The notes below the pieces were generated by a model. The model ran no database searches, was not told where the DNA came from, and was given only the letters and a program-made list of their open reading frames with translations. Source: Eutreptiella sp. 'Long Island Sound 2002' (taxonomy: Eukaryota; Euglenozoa; Euglenophyceae; Eutreptiales; Eutreptiaceae). From it: 64,000 nucleotides of DNA. Of the stretch, positions 38,810-48,093 are shown piece after piece (position 1 is the first letter of the stretch; every line of letters begins with the position of its first letter). The stretch covers positions 45,023,621 through 45,087,620 of the forward strand of contig OZ038391.1 of NCBI GenBank assembly GCA_964036045.1, written 5' to 3'. The position numbers and the translations under genes were made by a program.

Positions 38810-40336
38810 ACAGCCTCAGAGGCTTACTCTGAAGTGAGTTTTCATGGGACAGCGACGGATAAAGCTGAAGTGATCGAGTTCGACAAGGAGGAACAAGCAC
38901 TGATCAAGAAACATTGTCTCCAATGTTCGATTAAAAATCGGATGAAGGTGGATTTGGTCAGATGCAAGGAGATTACCAAGGCAGATCAGACTGCAGGAGT
39001 TAACTCTGACTCTGAGTCGTCGCTGCCACTCCTAAATGTGTTTCCTCTGACGAGATCCAAGTCGAAATCCACGCTCCCTCCACAACAAAAGGACAAGGAA
39101 ACTTCCTTCCTCTATGTGGATTGGACGAAGATGTACAAGGAGGACAAATTCTTTGGGTCTGTATACCACAAGTTGAAAGGGGACAAGCCTTACGACTCTG
39201 AAGAGACGTCTGATTTCAAAATCCAAGGCGACAAGTTATTTTGGCAAGGACGGATTTGTGTTCCTGATTGTCTGATTGACCAATATGTCAAACATTGGCA
39301 TCGGAATGAGACAGCCCACACACATTCTCGTGTGCTGGAGCAGGAGCTACGCCACAGAGTGTACACAAGGAACCTCAAGGGTGCCTGTGAACGAGTTGCC
39401 AAAGGATGCAAGCAATGTAAGGCGACCATCCCCAAGAATCAAAAGGCAGAAGGACTACTGAAGGGATTACCAATTCCTGAGAGGCTGTTCGACAAGGTGA
39501 CGGCGGATGTCTTCGAGTTGGGACAAATCCAAGAGGAATGTCTCTACACGAGGAAGCCTATCGATGGGGTTTTGTTAATTCAAGACCGCCACAGTGGCTA
39601 CATCCAAGTCCTCCCTTGCAACACGAAGCATCTCACCTCTGAAATGGCTGCCAAGTGGACTGCAAGTCAGTGGATGAGTAACTGGGATGTGCCCAGTGAA
39701 ATTCTGACGGACAGTGGGAAAGAGTTCATTGGGACTTGGTGGGAGAACATGTGTGCCCTATTGGGAGTTCATCACCTTCGTGCCCGAGTCTACGACCATC
39801 GAGCTCTCCCTGCTGAACGCGCTGGAAGGATTCTTATCTCCATTCTGAGAAAATTCCTGGCGACTGAGAAAGACTACAATTGGTTGGAGACAATTTACTG
39901 TGTCTTGAGAAGATACCATCGTACCAAGAATTACACTGGATTAAGTCCGAATGAGCTGGTTTTTGGTCGCGAGAAGATGGGTCCAGGACCGGTGATGCAT
40001 CATCCAAGGCAGTGCTACGACGCCTCGCAATGGTTTGAGCGGATCAAGGATTTAGAAGCCAAGTGGATCCAAGCCAAAGTGGAAAGTCAAGCAGATTGGT
40101 TGAATTTCAAAAATAAGTCAAGAACGCAAGGAAAACCCTTCGAGAAAGGCCAGCAAGTTTGGCTTCGTAAGTCAGACGACACCCTGAAGGACGACAACAA
40201 ATTGTTACCTTTGTGGGATGGCCCATTCCAAGTCAAAAGTCAACTAAGTGAGACTACATTCAACATTGAGATTGAGCCAGGCAGGCATCAAGAAGTACAT
40301 CGAGATCGTTTGAAGGCCGAAGTACCCTGCCCGTAA
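38810..40336 (+). CDS. pol: Element B integrase
   Basis: In frame after the TAG; the first ATG is at 38834. A zinc-binding HHCC module lies near 39290-39420 (HWHRNETAHTHS, later CKQCK). The catalytic core has D in TADVFELG, D in LTDSGKEF and E in PAERAGR. The C-terminal part contains the GQQVWLRKS and LLPLWDGPFQV features of the gypsy GPY/F module. It ends at a TAA (40334-40336). It would insert cDNA into the genome. Confidence 0.85.
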   Translation, partial: TASEAYSEVSFHGTATDKAEVIEFDKEEQALIKKHCLQCSIKNRMKVDLVRCKEITKADQTAGVNSDSESSLPLLNVFPLTRSKSKSTLPPQQKDKETSFLYVDWTKMYKEDKFFGSVYHKLKGDKPYDSEETSDFKIQGDKLFWQGRICVPDCLIDQYVKHWHRNETAHTHSRVLEQELRHRVYTRNLKGACERVAKGCKQCKATIPKNQKAEGLLKGLPIPERLFDKVTADVFELGQIQEECLYTRKPIDGVLLIQDRHSGYIQVLPCNTKHLTSEMAAKWTASQWMSNWDVPSEILTDSGKEFIGTWWENMCALLGVHHLRARVYDHRALPAERAGRILISILRKFLATEKDYNWLETIYCVLRRYHRTKNYTGLSPNELVFGREKMGPGPVMHHPRQCYDASQWFERIKDLEAKWIQAKVESQADWLNFKNKSRTQGKPFEKGQQVWLRKSDDTLKDDNKLLPLWDGPFQVKSQLSETTFNIEIEPGRHQEVHRDRLKAEVPCP

Positions 40337-40675
40337 GGAAGGTTCAAGCCTCTCTATTGGACTTCGAAGTACCTAAGCGACAGGAAGATGGTCACAAGCA
40401 GTTTCGAGTTGGAGAAGATTCTTGAGTACAAGAAGAATGCTCGTGGCAAGTGGTACTTTCTGTGCAGATGGAAAGGATTCGGTCCAGAAGAAGACAAATG
40501 GGAGCCAGCTTCAAGTTTCATCCATGGGTATACGGACACTTTCATCAAGTTCCTGAAGAAACACCCTGAGATTGACAAAGAGCTCTCGCTGATCAAGGAT
40601 TGTGTCACCAAGGAAGACTTACAAGCACAAGAAGAAGCTCCAATCGTGGCATCATCCATCCCAGACAAGATGTGA
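40337..40675 (+). CDS. Element B chromodomain
   Basis: In frame after the TAA. FELEKILEYKK, then KWYFLCRWKGFGPEEDKWEP and an SSFIHGY helix form a complete chromodomain of about 55 residues, as at the end of chromovirus integrases. In related elements it targets integration to marked chromatin. The remaining 30 residues are acidic. Ends at TGA 40673-40675. Confidence 0.8.
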   Translation, partial: GRFKPLYWTSKYLSDRKMVTSSFELEKILEYKKNARGKWYFLCRWKGFGPEEDKWEPASSFIHGYTDTFIKFLKKHPEIDKELSLIKDCVTKEDLQAQEEAPIVASSIPDKM

Positions 40676-42010
40676 TCAGAATTTGAGTCGCCGGAACTTT
40701 CGAAGAGGTTTACGGTCGACATATACCCTTGGCATGGGGACATACCAGTCCACACGCATCGTCTATGTGGTTCGATGAACAGATGATGGGACATTCTGGG
40801 GTCATCCTGGTCATTCCATCCATCATTCCCATCATGGTCATCATGTGAATCATGTGCTTTATCTCAGATGATTCCAATCCGAAGATCCGAAAGGCCATTA
40901 TCCTCAACCACGACGACACTCTCGTGTTTAGCTGTCGACTGGACCCCTCTACTCGCCTTGGGAAGGACTCGTTCGAGTTCGTGCTCATTACAGAGATTCT
41001 GGCACATGACTGAGTCTGATCCATTTCATGTGTTTGACGGATCTGCTCAGAATGTGATTACCATCAGCTCTTACATTGAGACAGTTGGTTTCTCTTCCAA
41101 ACGACCACTGTCAAAGGGCTTATATAGACCAAGTGACGACGATGGTGTTCTTACTTGTGTCGGCTCGCTGTTCATCTGTGGATTGTGTTGGAACCCCCCT
41201 CAGAATCAGCTCAATTTTGGCAAATTCCCAGTACCAAGCATTGGATGCTTATACATTCCGGGACTATAACGAGTCAATTACCCCTTCTGGCTCATACTGG
41301 ATTAAACATGAAGCCCTGGGAACAATACTGACAGTGTGGGGAATCCCCACTGGGTTTTCTTGGCTATCATTACTTTAAATGATTGGATTTCCATCATGGG
41401 ATTCATCATCATCATGAGGATTTGACCTGGATTGGCTATGAATGAGAACTGGAATTCCGTTCAACCCTACACACAGTGTCTATCGACATTGAATTGGACC
41501 TATTTTGGCTTGCGGTGAGTTTCGCCACCCTGAATCCGTGTGCGATTCGCTGATTTTGGTCTCAATTTTGGCACATTTTGTACCATAATCTGGCATCTGG
41601 TCTCATGACTGCAAATGACACCAGCCGGTTTCACACATCTTGGACTCCATGAAGGGATACCCTATTTTTTTGACGCTCGGCGGCATGGCGACGCTCGTTT
41701 TCTGTTTTCTGGCAGTGGGATGTCAGATCCTGATTTCAACATGAATCATGGATCATGGATCATCATGTACATTCTTCACTCAGACTTTCAATTTTCGAAT
41801 TTTCGAGCTTGAACGAAGCTTTTTCTGTGTGCCCTGAGGTACCTATACGTTTCATTCAAGTCGATGGCCATCGTGAAGCACAGATCTCAGCACAATTTTG
41901 CTCAATTCAGCTCATGCTCACACATTTTGGCATAGATTTGTCAGTTTTTGGTCACTTTCGCCGTTTCGTTCACTTCACTTGACCCAGCCTGACATACTGG
42001 CGTATGTTTT
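40676..42010 (+). other. Element B 3' untranslated region
   Basis: No supported gene. AT-richer than the coding part, with scattered CATCATGG-type words (40830-40860, 41390-41430, 41745-41770). Confidence 0.6.
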
Positions 42011-42021
42011 CAGAGGGGGAG
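42011..42021 (+). other. Polypurine tract of B
   Basis: CAGAGGGGGAG directly precedes the TGTAAC start of the right LTR, the expected place for plus-strand priming. Confidence 0.8.
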
Positions 42022-42501
42022 TGTAACGGCAGCAGTGACAGCACTCAATTATACACTGATGTGATCAGAGTTTCAATGATTCTCAGATGTACATTAGTGC
42101 AGTAAATTTTCCGCTTCATTTCATGTTTTCCGTTCGCCGCCAGATGTCGCCTGTGAGCGCGCGTCGAGTCGCATTTGTCTTTCGTGATTTCCCAATCGGA
42201 TTTATTTAAATTATTTCGAATGATTTCACGTTGTGTCATTATTTGCGATGAATGCGCATTGAGATTCTATGTCTGCTCCATTTTTGTAGACCGGGTTTTC
42301 GTACCTTTCATATTCCACCATGGAGTTCACTGGACTTACAAGTGCTTCGCATATGTCGCTCCCAGAGGCTGGATATGGGTCCGAAGAGGGTTATGTGGGT
42401 TCGGAGATATCAGGGGCAGTGTCGGGCGTTACGACCCCTGGGGCATCAAGGCTACAGGCTTCGCAGTCACAACAAAGATCAACCACTATGCAGCGGTTAC
42501 A
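42022..42501 (+). repeat. 3' LTR of B, also 5' LTR of a second copy
   Basis: 480 bp, same ends and near-identical sequence as 7181-7660. It is preceded by B's polypurine tract, as a 3' LTR should be, yet followed by a primer site (42502) and gag, as a 5' LTR should be. This marks a tandem arrangement from LTR recombination. Confidence 0.85.
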
Positions 42502-43420
42502 TGGTAGCAGAGGAAATCATGACTCTGTTTCTGGAATCTCCACGGATACTCTGAGATCTTCGAACTTTAGCGGGGCTATCACTCGTAGAGAGTCACTGCG
42601 TGTTCCCCCTGAGGTTACATTCGTAGCATCTCCCCAGCGAAATGAAGATCATCCGTCAGAGTGCCCTTACTGTGGCCATAAACATTGGCCTGGTGTTCAT
42701 ACTTGTGCTGAGTGTTGCATGAACGCCCCACCCAACCTTAAACCCGGTCGAGAATCTCCCTCCTCGAGTGAATCTGGTTCCAGCTCCCACGCTTTGCCTG
42801 ATCTTGAGGACAGCAGCAGCGAAGGAGAGCCATCCAATACTGGAATGGATGAGATTTCTGGTGAATACTGGGAACACCAATTTCAGGATATTTGGAACCA
42901 AGAATTTCTGCAACGCCAGAATTGGCTGCTGGCGGAGGCGGGCTACCGTGGCCGCCTGAGGGACTGGTTCAGGGCGTCGTGCCAGTTCATCAGGGACACA
43001 GGCCGGTCGAGATTTGACGCCCAGTTGCAGGAGCAGGAGGATTGGGAAGAACTGCTGGACCAGTTCGACCACCAGGCCGCCGTGATGGTGCAGATGGCCA
43101 TCATCGCCGAGGAGAGACGCCAGAATCTGCGTCAGCAGACTGGTCCGTCGGGCGCCTGGGGTCGACACGACGAAGAGGTCGACGAAATGAGGTGTGATTC
43201 GACACATTCTCACCTCTCCAGGGAGCAACTGTCCAAGCTTCCTGACTCCAACTCCAGTGTTGACAGCTGGGTTGATGAAGTCAGAAGCAAGGGAAAAGGG
43301 ACGAGATGCCCTTCCTGTGGCGAGTGCGCCAAGGACTGCTCCTGTCGAAGGCAGATTTCGTCGCTGGAGAACAAGGTGAAGGAGCTGAAGAACGCCGCCA
43401 AGGAGAAAAAGAGGGATGAT
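42320..43420 (+). pseudogene. gag: Truncated second copy of B gag, fused to C RT
   Basis: From 42502 to 43420 this repeats 7661-8579 almost base for base, with few substitutions. Identity stops abruptly after GGGATGAT. The frame continues without a stop into C's RT (Trp-Gln-Lys... from 43421), giving a 564-codon chimera to 44014. Only the N-terminal Cys/His part and coiled coil of Gag are kept; the capsid region is missing. Confidence 0.8.
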
Positions 43421-43952
43421 TGGCAGAAAAAGAAAGAACATGGAAAGAGCATCCTCCATGCTGAGAAGGACTTTCTTCAGAAACTCGAGAGTCTTAACCT
43501 TGACCCCCGCCGGAAGAAACTGCTGACAACCTATGAGGAGGTGTGCGGCGCCTTGCCGCCTCCCCTCTCTTGTAAAAAACTGGTCCAGATGGACCTGAAA
43601 CTGAAACCTGAATTTGAAAAGACGCGAGTGAGGTGTCGTCCCTATCCCGCTTCACAGGAACAGGTTGAAGAAATCGAGCGCAAGATCCAGGAATGTATTG
43701 ATGCTGGCCTCGTTGAAGAATATAAACAGGGGGACTACCCCCATCACTGCAGTCCCTGTTTCCTGGTTGCCAAACCAGGGTCGACTGCCCTACCACTGGT
43801 TGTAGACTATGGTGAGGTCAACAAGAAAACCCAGAACCACTCAGGGAGTATTCCTAACATGGAAGATACCCTGGAGCGTATTGCCAAATGCAGGTACAAA
43901 ACCAAAATGGACAAACGCTCTGGTTTCTGGCAGGGGGACCTAACCGCCGCAG
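43421..43952 (+). pseudogene. pol: Element C reverse transcriptase, N-terminal part
   Basis: Starts of RT motifs are clear: RCRPYPASQEQVEEIE (primer-grip lead-in), PLVVDYGEVNKKT, and MDKRSGFWQGDLTAA. The gene is cut after codons reading L-T-A-A by element E and continues at 57163 with QELLAFITPKGR. Its N-terminal side joins the truncated B gag. C's codon phase at 7180 and 43421 agrees, so C gag and RT would be in frame if B were removed, but no protease would lie between them. Confidence 0.8.
43949..43952 (+). repeat. Target-site duplication of E, left
   Basis: GCAG, repeated at 57159-57162. Joining the flanks restores C's RT frame exactly. Confidence 0.8.
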
Positions 43953-46319
43953 TAAAGAAGGTCCCTACCAGGACCGGCCCCCGCTGTGCCCCTTCCGCCT
44001 GTTACCCCTGCTGATTTACTCCGAATCAACGATTGCATTTCTCAAAATCCTCAAAGTCCAGGGTCCAAAATCCAAAAATGTAGAAAATGTAATCCTCCTT
44101 CAACCCTGAACAGCAACCAGATCCCACAAATACAGCAATAGCCGAATTCACAATCCAAATCAGGCTGCGGGCATCCGTTCAGCACACCGGTCGTCTCACG
44201 GTGGCGGGCATGTACAAGAATTGCACCAAAGAGGAAAGCCCTGAAATTGGCATATGAACACAGATAAAGCAAAGTTGGGGAAAGAGGTAAACATACACAT
44301 TCGCAGCCATAAACCCCTCATTCCCTGGACTCAAGACTTTCCCTTGACTCACCAACATATTGCCCTGAACCAGGTCAAATGAGATGGCTGAATGCCATGT
44401 ATCACATGTCACTACACACACCCCAAAAATGTGTTCACTTCCAAGCCTCTAAATCCTAGCCCAATGGGGAAGCTGGCGTGTCATGGCCTAGAGTGGCACT
44501 CAGGCCCATGCCCTACCCTGACATAACCTTGGTTGGACTTGGAATCGAATGGGCTTAGAGAAATGACCAATGAGTTTGAACTCATAACATGCCAAAAAAC
44601 TGCCAATTCACACCATATTGGCCATATATCACATATATGCTCAAAATTGAGGTTACCACTTATCCGAAGGCTCAAAGCATGCATGGACTCGAAGTCTAAA
44701 ATTCATGGAGGATAGAGACCAAAGGCCAATGCCCATGTACATCCCACTTTACCCTCGAAACCCCATTCGGATATGGGCGCCACGCACTGCCCAAGTCAGC
44801 CCATGATCTTGAGACCAATTCTTGTGATCTTTCGTGCGCCAAGCCAAATGGAGTACGCGATCCGGCATATGGTGGTGTTCAACTCCAAAGCATATGCCAA
44901 CATATGAACAACATACCATGGTTCGACTCTCCATAGGCTTCTTGCTGTTTGCCGACCAGGTAAGTACACAAAACGCAAAAATGAGCACAAATTGAGGTCA
45001 AAAACATGAAAATATGACCAAATACAAAGTTGTCATGATAGTATATCTCTATGCTCACCCATGATATCCGCGCATGGTTCAATACACAAATGATTGGAAC
45101 CATTTGCGAACTATTCCCCCACTTGGATCCCCAATCGGGCGCATGGAGATACCTTCGCCACTCATATCTACATGCCCCATGAAAATGGGAGTGCACTCAT
45201 CGATCTCTTTGCCAAACATACCATGAGCAATACATATGCGGTAGACTTAGTCTAGCGCTTTGAATTCCACAATTGGGACATGGGCAAAGCCCTTGTCACG
45301 TATGGCTCCCCATCTCTTCGGCCACACGAAGATATATAACATGGGCGTGAGCATATCAAGACATATACCATGCATATAACACATACCCTCAAAATGTGGC
45401 TCCCACCATGATATGCCATGTCCCTCCATGGACATAACTTCACGTTAAAAATACGTGGGAACCCAATGAAAGTATCTATGCAACCCCAACACTCATGCGG
45501 TACACTCGAAAGTCGCAATAAAATATTCGGTTGCACGGTCCAAGAGTTATATATCACTTTATACCCTCTTGACCCCTATCCCTTGCTACACTGGACATGT
45601 GTACACACCAAAGGCGTTTGATGCTTCCTAAATTAAGTTGAGACCAAGGCGCTTGCAACGCAACTTTCCTTATTCTCTTTCCTCACACTCGCTCGTAGAT
45701 ATGGCCCTTCAAAGTGGTCCCACGATTCACTTTTGTTTCCCTTATATCTCCAAGTCAAATGGGTGGCAAGTATAAGGGAAACCTGATTCGGGCATAGGGA
45801 AAAGAGTAGGACCACTGGAGGAAGTCCAAATCAAGTGCGGCGATGTCGAAGTCAAAAATCCGATTTCGACATCGCGAAAAATTCTGATTAAAATTTCGAG
45901 TGCTTATTTAGAAAATTGCAGAAGCAACGAACCCTTTGCTGATGAAATCTGACCCTTCAACGGAGTATCCGCCAAAATATCTGGAAATAACAGTTAACCA
46001 ATCGGTTAACGCAAAATCGCGAGCCAACTGACGGTCGCCGATACATTGACCATCAGAACGAAAGGCTGAAAAATTACGGAAACATCCTGATAATAAAACC
46101 CTGTTGATTCCTGATATTCTGATATATAAATCTCAGCTGGCGGCGCCTCGGTACTGAATATGGCCGCTCATAGCCGGAATGGCCAAACCTATCACACTAT
46201 CACATCGGGTTAGGTCAGGTGGATGGGAGAGTATGATATCAGCCAATGGCGGCTTGCCGGCGCATAGATACACACCCCAAGTGACCCTAAGATGGCCACG
46301 GGGGTCCGAACCGGCTTCA
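43953..46319 (-). repeat. 3' LTR of E
   Basis: 2367 bp, the same length as 54792-57158 and near-identical. On the element strand it begins TGAAGCCGG and ends CTTTA, so the ends are TG...TA. No gene is supported in it; short frames are chance. Confidence 0.9.
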
Positions 46320-46330
46320 CCCCCCTTCTC
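46320..46330 (-). other. Polypurine tract of E
   Basis: GAGAAGGGGGG on the minus strand, directly before the 3' LTR. The 380 bases between it and the integrase stop hold no supported gene. Confidence 0.8.
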
Positions 46331-46713
46331 AGAGCGTTGTTACTGCTCGGAAGTCATTGAAGAGAGGACGGGAGGACCCCAATGGGCTCCAACCCCCCCC
46401 TCCATGTCCCAAGGACACATGGAGGCCCCACACACGTCGTAGGCGTCCCCCACGCCCCATGGGAGGGCCGAGGACACTGATAATCGGTGCCCTACGCCAT
46501 ATCCGGTCTCCTCTTGATCTACAACATGGACCAAGGGGATCAAAGATAGAAAAACGTCGTCGGTCGACCTAAATAAGTATACCACAATGAAATATATATG
46601 TGGAGATCGAGTGAAGGGGGTAGATGGCCAATCAAGGCCCAAAAAATCCCCGGATGAACGCCCTCACCCGTCTCCTCAATCACAGAAACAAACAAAATGC
46701 CAAGGGGGATCCG

Positions 46714-48093
46714 TTATGGTGCTACAGCAGCTACCAAGGGGACCAACACGTCCTTGACATCCAAAGAAATGTTCTTTTTCTTCAGGTAGTCCATCCAGAC
46801 CGTGGTGCACCTCGGCACAAAACTGCTCGGAGGCTCCCACGAATCCCTGGATGCGGCAAATCCCTTCCAACGGACTTTATAAAGCCTACCCCCAGGCGTC
46901 CCCGGGTCCGGCTTGTCCGCCAGGATCTTCTCAGCGGTGAAGTCGTCGTCCTCACCCTCGTCGGCCGAGTCCACATCGCCGGCCGTGAACTCGAAGGTGA
47001 CGGGACGTCCGCTGGGGTCTGGTGCTCGGGGACGAAGCTGGGTATGGTCGCCGTCCAGGATCTTGTTATCACCCACACGAACCGCATACACATCCTGCCC
47101 GACCTTCCGCACGATCACCCCCGGCACATACCAAGACGCCTGCCGATGCCTGGACAGGACATCCTTGTGGTGCCGCTCCACCCACACGGTGTCTTGGAGA
47201 GCATACTTCTGGACCTTTCCCCGCTTGAAGTACTTGGCCCTCTTATCATGCTCGTCCTGAAGTGCCTTGCACACCTTGGCCGCCGTGTCGTCCGCCTCAG
47301 CCATCATGGCGTTCGCATCCCGGGCCACTCTGCCATGGTTCAACCACGGGAGAGTGCGTGACACTCGATCCCGTAGGAACAGGATGCGATGGGGCGACAG
47401 TCCAGTGGGTCCCGGAAGGTCGTGATACGCTTGGAGCACTCTCCACAGCGAGTTATACCAGTTCCGGCCCGGTTCGTCAATGTGCAGCTGGCGGAACTTC
47501 TCGAACATCTGCCGCCCGGCCACCTCAGCACGGCCATTCGACGGGCTGTGGTACGCCACGGTCTTGGCATGCCGAATCCCCATGTGCTTGCACATCGTCT
47601 TGAACCACGTCCCCACGAATCGACTGCCCCGATCGCTGCAGATGACAGCTGGGACATCAAAAATCGTCAGCCAATGCCTGATCATGGCATTAGCGACGGT
47701 CTTGGCCTGCAGCCCCACTCCATGCTTGTCCTTCTTGTCCTTCTTCTTGGACTTCTTGCCAGGGACTGCCACGATATACCCGCTGTGCCTGTCCACCGCC
47801 AGGATGACACAGTCATATGTCTCTCCTTCCACAGTGACCTCCGGCATGGCGAACACATTCATGGCCACGGACCGCATAGGGGCCTCCGGTATAGCCGTAT
47901 ACACCGGGTTGCCCGCTGTGGAGTGGTTGGGGCTCTTCGTGGCCCGACACACGGCACAGTCGCTGCAGTACCTATCCAGGATGGCGTAGTACCCCGGAGG
48001 GAACTTGAAACGCCACTCCAGGTCCTGCTGCATCTTGTCTCGGCCAGGGTGCATGAGCTGGGCGTTGTGCCAATGGTCAATGAGCTCCTCCAC
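46714..48093 (-). CDS. pol: Element E integrase and chromodomain
   Basis: By residue from 48093: zinc module 7-50 (HWHN, HPGR, CSDCAVC); core about 75-230; C-terminal chromodomain about 385-445 (AEKILADKPDP, YKVRWKGFAASRDSWEP). The core has D in CSDRGSRF and E in GRAEVAGR. The position of the first catalytic Asp is Asn (AMNVFAM, codon 47857-47859), a likely inactivating G-to-A change. The frame begins immediately after a TGA (48094-48096) shared with the RNase H frame, so it is really the continuation of one Pol. Confidence 0.85.
   Translation of the reverse strand: MEELIDHWHNAQLMHPGRDKMQQDLEWRFKFPPGYYAILDRYCSDCAVCRATKSPNHSTAGNPVYTAIPEAPMRSVAMNVFAMPEVTVEGETYDCVILAVDRHSGYIVAVPGKKSKKKDKKDKHGVGLQAKTVANAMIRHWLTIFDVPAVICSDRGSRFVGTWFKTMCKHMGIRHAKTVAYHSPSNGRAEVAGRQMFEKFRQLHIDEPGRNWYNSLWRVLQAYHDLPGPTGLSPHRILFLRDRVSRTLPWLNHGRVARDANAMMAEADDTAAKVCKALQDEHDKRAKYFKRGKVQKYALQDTVWVERHHKDVLSRHRQASWYVPGVIVRKVGQDVYAVRVGDNKILDGDHTQLRPRAPDPSGRPVTFEFTAGDVDSADEGEDDDFTAEKILADKPDPGTPGGRLYKVRWKGFAASRDSWEPPSSFVPRCTTVWMDYLKKKNISLDVKDVLVPLVAAVAP

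Larger units (their letters stand above)
7181..42501 (+). mobile_element. Ty3/gypsy chromovirus B, split by the giant LINE
   Basis: B has two 480-bp LTRs (7181-7660 and 42022-42501), each TGTAAC...GTTACA. A primer site follows the left LTR and a polypurine tract precedes the right one. The internal order is gag, protease (interrupted), a methyltransferase-like segment, RT, RNase H, integrase, chromodomain and 3' UTR. Without the 25-kb insertion B would be about 10.3 kb. It sits in C directly after C's gag. The right LTR continues into a second primer site and a truncated gag copy, so the right edge is a tandem or recombinant structure with no simple target duplication. Confidence 0.85.

Noticed and set aside
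44015-46319. Small open frames in the E LTR, duplicated at 54850-57158
   Set aside because: They appear twice only because the LTR is duplicated; none has a recognisable motif, and start and stop differ between copies.
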